Assembly: GCA_035772735.1 (NCBI GenBank)
Contig: JASDFA010000003.1
Span: 55,052,501 to 55,116,500 of the forward strand
DNA: 64,000 nt
From: Datura wrightii
Taxonomy: Eukaryota > Streptophyta > Magnoliopsida > Solanales > Solanaceae
Direction of reading: 5' to 3'
Shown here one piece after another: positions 59,895 to 64,000 of this stretch. A model generated the notes under the pieces. The model saw only the letters and a program-made list of their open reading frames with translations, had not been told where the DNA came from and ran no database searches. Each line of letters opens with the position of its first letter. Position 1 is the stretch's first letter. The translations under genes and the position numbers were made by a program.

Positions 59895-59907
59895 TTAGTA
59901 TCAGAGC
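59895..59907 (+). promoter_or_regulatory. Primer-binding site of element H
   Basis: TTAGTATCAGAGC, the iMet-type site with TGG changed to TTA. Confidence 0.7.
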
Positions 59908-59964
59908 AAGGTTTAGGTGTGCCATAGGGTGTCTGAAGACCGCGTTAAGTAGAGTCCTTTCCAT

Positions 59965-59986
59965 GGGTGTGAAGCGCGCCGCACTT
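59965..59986 (+). other. Leader hairpin of element H with GCGCGC loop
   Basis: The loop AAGCGCGC is the same as in B; the stem GGTGTG/CGCACT keeps pairing through a U.G pair where B has U-A. Confidence 0.5.
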
Positions 59987-60099
59987 ATGGGTAAGAGGCT
60001 ACAAGATTTTATATGAAATTACCCTTTTTTCATGATCCATGTCGTGCGATGACGTACCACTCTATTCCTCTAACTCGTGTTATACAAGTTTGCAGAAAT

Positions 60100-61200
60100 A
60101 TGCTTCCATGTCGAGTGAATGGAAGGAGAAGTGGAAATGGGAATGGCCATGGCAATGGCAATGGTGATGGACAGCAGTCAGCCCCATCAGCTCCAACAGA
60201 TTCATTGCCTGATCAGGTCACTCATGCCGAGTTCAGGGCAGCATTTTAGATATTGGCACAGGTCATCACTATTCAGGTCAACCAGCAAGCAGTGGCCCAT
60301 GTTCCCTAAAATGGGAACATAGTTGCGGCTAGAGTACAAGACTTTCTCAGGATGAACCCACCTAAGTTTCTGGGGTCAAAGGTGGATGAGGACCCACATG
60401 ATTTTATTGAGGAGGTACAGAAAATCACCCAAATTATAGGGGTAAAGGGAGAGGAGAGTGCAGACATAGCCTCCTATTAGTTGAAGGAGGTTGCTTGCAT
60501 ATGGTCCCGTCAGTGGAAGAAGAGCAGAGAAATGGGAGCAGTTCCTATGAGTTGGGATAAGTTTGTGACTGTTTTCTTGGACAGGTTCTTCCCTAGGGAG
60601 CTGAGAGAAGCAAAGGTGGCGGAGTTCGTCAACTTGAAACAGAACCACAGGACCGTCTAGGAGTATGCCTTGGAGTTTACCTGGCTGTCTAAATATGAGC
60701 CAGATATGGTTGCGGATCAGAGGGCCCGTATGAGCGAGTTTGTGAATGGAGTAGCAGATTATCTGTTCGAGGAGTGCAGGACCGCCGTGTTGATGAAGGA
60801 GAAGGAGAGAGAGGCCAAGAGGGTAGAACAAGGAGCTATAGGCAGTTCCAGCAGAGGTTCAATGGTGGAAATCGCCTTCAGTCACGCCAGAGATTATTAG
60901 CCAGTGTCCCATCCAGACCGAAGCATGATTAGAGACGCAGAGCGTCAGGCTCTTGGGGACAGAGGAGCACAACAGGGGAGCGCACTTTTCCAATTTGTAG
61001 GAGGTGTGGTAAGAACCATCCTGGAGAATTCTTGGTTGGTTTGAATGCTTGTTTCGGGTGTGGGAGACCCAAACACATGCTCACAAACTATCCTTCAGCT
61101 AGATAGAGCAACACCAGAGATTGTGCCCCAACTACCACATCAGCAGCTCTTGCAGCACTCTCGTCTCTGTAGGGCACCTCCTCTAGTGCAGGTGGTGTTC
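60100..61200 (+). pseudogene. gag: Element H gag (broken)
   Basis: The ATG opens MLPCRVNGRRSG, with a Gly/Asn run, as in B. The gag domain is visible in pieces (FLRMNPPKFLGSKVDEDPHD, VPMSWDKF-like near 60545, LSKYEPDMVADQRARMSEF). The zinc knuckle near 61050 reads NACFGCGRPKHMLTN, with CCHC spacing but the last Cys lost (TGC-type to TAT). Several stops. Confidence 0.82.
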
Positions 61201-61700
61201 AGTGCTAGAACAGGTTTTACGCACTATCTTCCCACCATGAGCAAGAGATCTCTCCTGATATGGTCACTGGTATGTTATGAGTATTTCATCTTAATGTGTA
61301 TGCATTGTTAGATCCATGGGCTACCTTATCTTTTGTGACTCCTTATGTTGTTGTTAGTTTCGGAGTTAGTCTCAAAATCCTGTCAGAACCCTTCTCGGTT
61401 TCTACTCCGGTCGGTGATTCAATTTTAGCTCGACGGGTGTACAGAAATTACCCTATCTCAATTCTTAAGAAGGTCACCTCAGCCTACCTAGTAGAGTTAG
61501 ATATGACTGATTTCGATGTTATATTCGGTATGGATTAGTTACATGCATGTTATTCCTTAGTTAATTGTAGAACCCGTACGATAGGTTTCAGTTTTCGAGT
61601 GAGTCAGTCCTAGAGTGGAAGGGTAGTTTAGCTATGCTTGTAGGTCACTTTATTTCCTATCTTAAATCCAGAAAGATGACATGTAAGGGCAGTGTGTACA
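61201..61700 (+). pseudogene. Element H protease (broken)
   Basis: Active site LLDPWATLSF: the Gly of the family's DPGAT is Trp (61317-61319). [17 protein letters not shown] and TDFDVIFGMD follow, then a stop and VGHFISYLKSRKM. Confidence 0.83.
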
Positions 61701-62580
61701 ATCTAGTTCGGGTCAAGGATTCTACGTCCGAAACCCAGACTCTTCAGTCTATTCCTGTTGTATGTGAGTATCTAGAGGTTTTCCCTTATGATCTACCCGG
61801 GATCCCTCCTGAGCGGAGATTGACTTCGGTATTGACCTTCTCCCTACTACGTAGTCTATATCCATTCCTCCTTACAGAATGTCTCAAGCTAAGCTAAAGG
61901 AGTTAAAAGAACAATTAAAAGATCTCCTAGATAAGGGTTTCATTAGACCTAGCAAATCCCCATGGGGTGTTCCAGTTCTCTTTGTTGGGAAGAAGGATGG
62001 TTCCCTTAGGATGTGTATTGATTACCGACAGTTGGACAACATCACAATCAAGAATAAGTATCCCCTCCCCAAGATTGATGACTTTTTTGACCAACTTCAG
62101 GGTGTTAAGTGTTTTTCAATGATATACCTCAGATCGGCTATCATCAACTCAGACTTAGGGAGAGTAACATTCCAAAGATAGCTTCTAGACTCGGTATGGT
62201 CACTATGAGTTCGTAGTTATGTCTTTTGGACTAACGAATGCTCCTGTAGCTTTTATGGACTTGATGAACAGGTTGTTCAAACACTATTTGGATATGTTCG
62301 TGATTGTCTTCATAAATGATATTCTTATATACTCTAGGAGCAAGGAAGAGCATGTCGCTAACATGAGGATTGTGTTGCAGACTCTCAACGATTGTCAGTT
62401 GTTTGCTAAATTGATCAAGTGTGAGTTTTGGCAACTCAGTAGCATTTTTGGGCCATGCAGTGTCTAGCAATGGTGTATAGGTGGACTCTCAAAAGATAGA
62501 AGTAGTGAAGAATTGGCCTAGACCAGTCAATCCTATAGATATCAGGAGCTTCTTGGGTTTAGCTGGCAATTAAGGAGGAT
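61701..62580 (+). pseudogene. pol: Element H reverse transcriptase (broken)
   Basis: Contains the linker and RT fingers missing from [49 protein letters not shown] and [15 protein letters not shown]. Frameshifts fall near 62140 and 62445. [18 protein letters not shown] and [16 protein letters not shown] follow. The catalytic FIDD is again FIND (AAT at 62315-62317). Confidence 0.86.
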
Positions 62581-63271
62581 TATAGAGGGATTTTTCATCC
62601 ATCGAAGCACCGTTGATTAAGTTGACCTAGAAGAAGGTCAAATTTCAGTGGCCCGATGCTTCTGAGAAGAGTTTTCAAGAGTTAAAGACTCGACTCACTT
62701 CAGCCCTGGTATTGACCCAACTGGAGGGCACAGATGGTTTTATTGTGCATTGTGATGCCTCTAGGGTTAGTCTTGGTTGTGTGTTGATGCTGCATGGTAA
62801 GGTCATTGCGTATTCCTCTAGACAGCTTAAGACTCATGACAAGAATTACCCGACGCATTACCTAGAGTTGGCAGCCATGGTGTTTTCTTTGAAGATTTGG
62901 AGACACTACTTGTATGGTTGCAAGTGGATGTGTTCACAAACCACAAGAGCCTTCAGTATGTGCTCACTTAGAAGGACCTGAATTTTCCAAAAAAGAGATG
63001 GCTAGAGCTTCTCAAAGACTACAACATGAATGTCCTTTATCATCCGGTCAAGGCCAATGTAGTGGTGGATGCTCTTAGTAGGCTGTCATGGAGAGTGCGT
63101 CTCATGTTGAGGATGGAATGAAGGAGTTAGTAAAGCATGTCCACAGGCTTGCTCATTTAGGGGTTCGCCTTGTTGACTCGACAGATGGTGGAGTCATTAT
63201 TCAGAGTGGGTAGGAATCATCATTGGTGACCAAGGTCAACGCTAGGCAAGAAAAGGATCCTATTCTAGTGA
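62581..63271 (+). pseudogene. Element H RNase H (broken) and linker to integrase
   Basis: [20 protein letters not shown] keeps the catalytic Asp, followed by [20 protein letters not shown] and [21 protein letters not shown] frameshift follows. LYHPVKANVVVDALSRLS-like sequence near 63040 ends the domain, and the linker runs to the L insertion. Confidence 0.82.
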
Positions 63272-64000
63272 TGTCACGATCTGAATATAGGCCCGGATCG
63301 AGACACGGGACAAGGAGCCCCGAGAGACAACAAGTCAACCCATGACATGAACATACATCTAACTCAATCAATACAAAGCGGAAGACTAAACATAATAAAC
63401 ATAGCAGAAGTCTAATCATAACATAACATCGAAACAGGAATTCACTTCATACACGACAAGTTGATTACTACATATCATCTGAAAGCCTCTAACATATCAG
63501 ATGGGTTGATGAGACAATGCCTCCAACTAACCCAACAAGTCTGAAAACTGAAAAATACAAGATAACTGGAAATGAGTAGTCCTCAGGAGATGAGGACTCA
63601 CCACTGAAGCTGAATGCTAACTCCGGAGAACTGTCTAGTGACGGAGTTGAGTGTGAAGATCAGAGCCTGTATCGTGAAACAATACAACATAGAGTATATG
63701 ATCAGTACGTGGAATGTATCGAGTATGCAAGGTAAGTAAAACCACTTAAATAAGTAAAATCATTTAAAACATGCATAATATAAAACATAATAAAGATAAG
63801 AATCTGAGAGTAGGGCTTGCATGCTATTTTCTGAAATCATGATCTGAACATCATAACTGAATCGAATGACCTAAAGCTGAAATCTGACAATCATAAGTAA
63901 AACTGTACATTAGGTAAAACCTGCTTTAGAACATACATATATATATTATGAATGATAAACATGCATAACTGAAATCATGAGGAAAAATGGGAGACTCGTC
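63272..64000 (-). mobile_element. L: LTR of the B family in H pol, incomplete
   Basis: Begins TGTCACGATCTGAATATAGG, the reverse complement of a B-type LTR end, and follows the B LTR backwards to the window edge (for example the GAATCGAATGACC and GCATGCTATTTTCTGAAATC stretches). The bases before it are AGTGA (63267-63271). Whether it is a solo LTR or part of a full element cannot be seen. Confidence 0.8.

Larger units (their letters stand above)
57548..64000 (+). mobile_element. Element H: second Tekay/Del-like element, incomplete in window
   Basis: It has a 5' LTR, a primer site, the leader hairpin, gag, PR, RT and RNase H in the same order and with the same motifs as B. Its bases before the LTR are GTTAT (57543-57547); the partner copy lies beyond the window. 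It is interrupted by L at 63272. It is more broken than B, but it retains the protease-RT linker that B has lost. Confidence 0.88.

Overview
The window is plant nuclear DNA made almost wholly of nested LTR retrotransposons. I see no ordinary host gene, rRNA, tRNA gene or CRISPR array. Plant origin rests on Ty3-type elements with tRNA-iMet and tRNA-Asp type primer sites, a Tourist-like MITE, and a nuclear copy of part of the chloroplast gene psaB. The LTR styles resemble Solanaceae repeats as I remember them; that assignment is an inference.

The layout is a stack of insertions, most of them pinned by 5-bp target-site duplications (TSDs) that I could read directly. The outermost element, A (+ strand, Athila/Tat-like and heavily decayed), supplies a protease remnant at 1-487, RT-RNase H-integrase at 36869-39659, an ORF2 at 41417-42300 and 54451-55385, and an LTR-like end at about 56441-57547. 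Element B (+, Tekay/Del-like chromovirus, 488-36863, TSD CCACA) sits in A. Element C (-, 4058-17519, TSD ACCAG) sits in the internal region of B. Solo LTR E1 (12832-16634, TSD ATCAT) sits in C, and solo LTR F (13221-14632, TSD CCCCA) sits in E1, so the stack is five levels deep there. The 3' LTR of B is split by solo LTR G (22219-23641, TSD CTTCC) and by solo LTR E2 (24103-36456), which is itself split by element D (-, 25796-35581, TSD GTAAG).

To the right, element J (-, 42301-54450) splits A's ORF2 in frame. J carries a MITE and a psaB fragment in its 3' LTR, and its own ORF2 is split by solo LTR K (47753-48861, TSD ATTAG). A second Tekay/Del-like element, H (+), starts at 57548. Its pol is interrupted at 63272 by an oppositely oriented LTR (L) that runs out of the window.

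C and D form one non-autonomous family. They keep gag and protease, lack RT, RNase H and most of integrase, keep the integrase tail, and carry a second ORF (ORF2) of the plant transposon-protein type. C, D and J share a candidate intron ending a few bases before the ORF2 start codon. Other shared features are an AGGA-loop hairpin beside the polypurine tract in B, C, D and J, a kissing-loop-like hairpin in the leaders of B and H, and GC-rich repeat words upstream of LTR TATA boxes. Nearly every coding frame is broken, mostly by stops that look like C-to-T or G-to-A changes.
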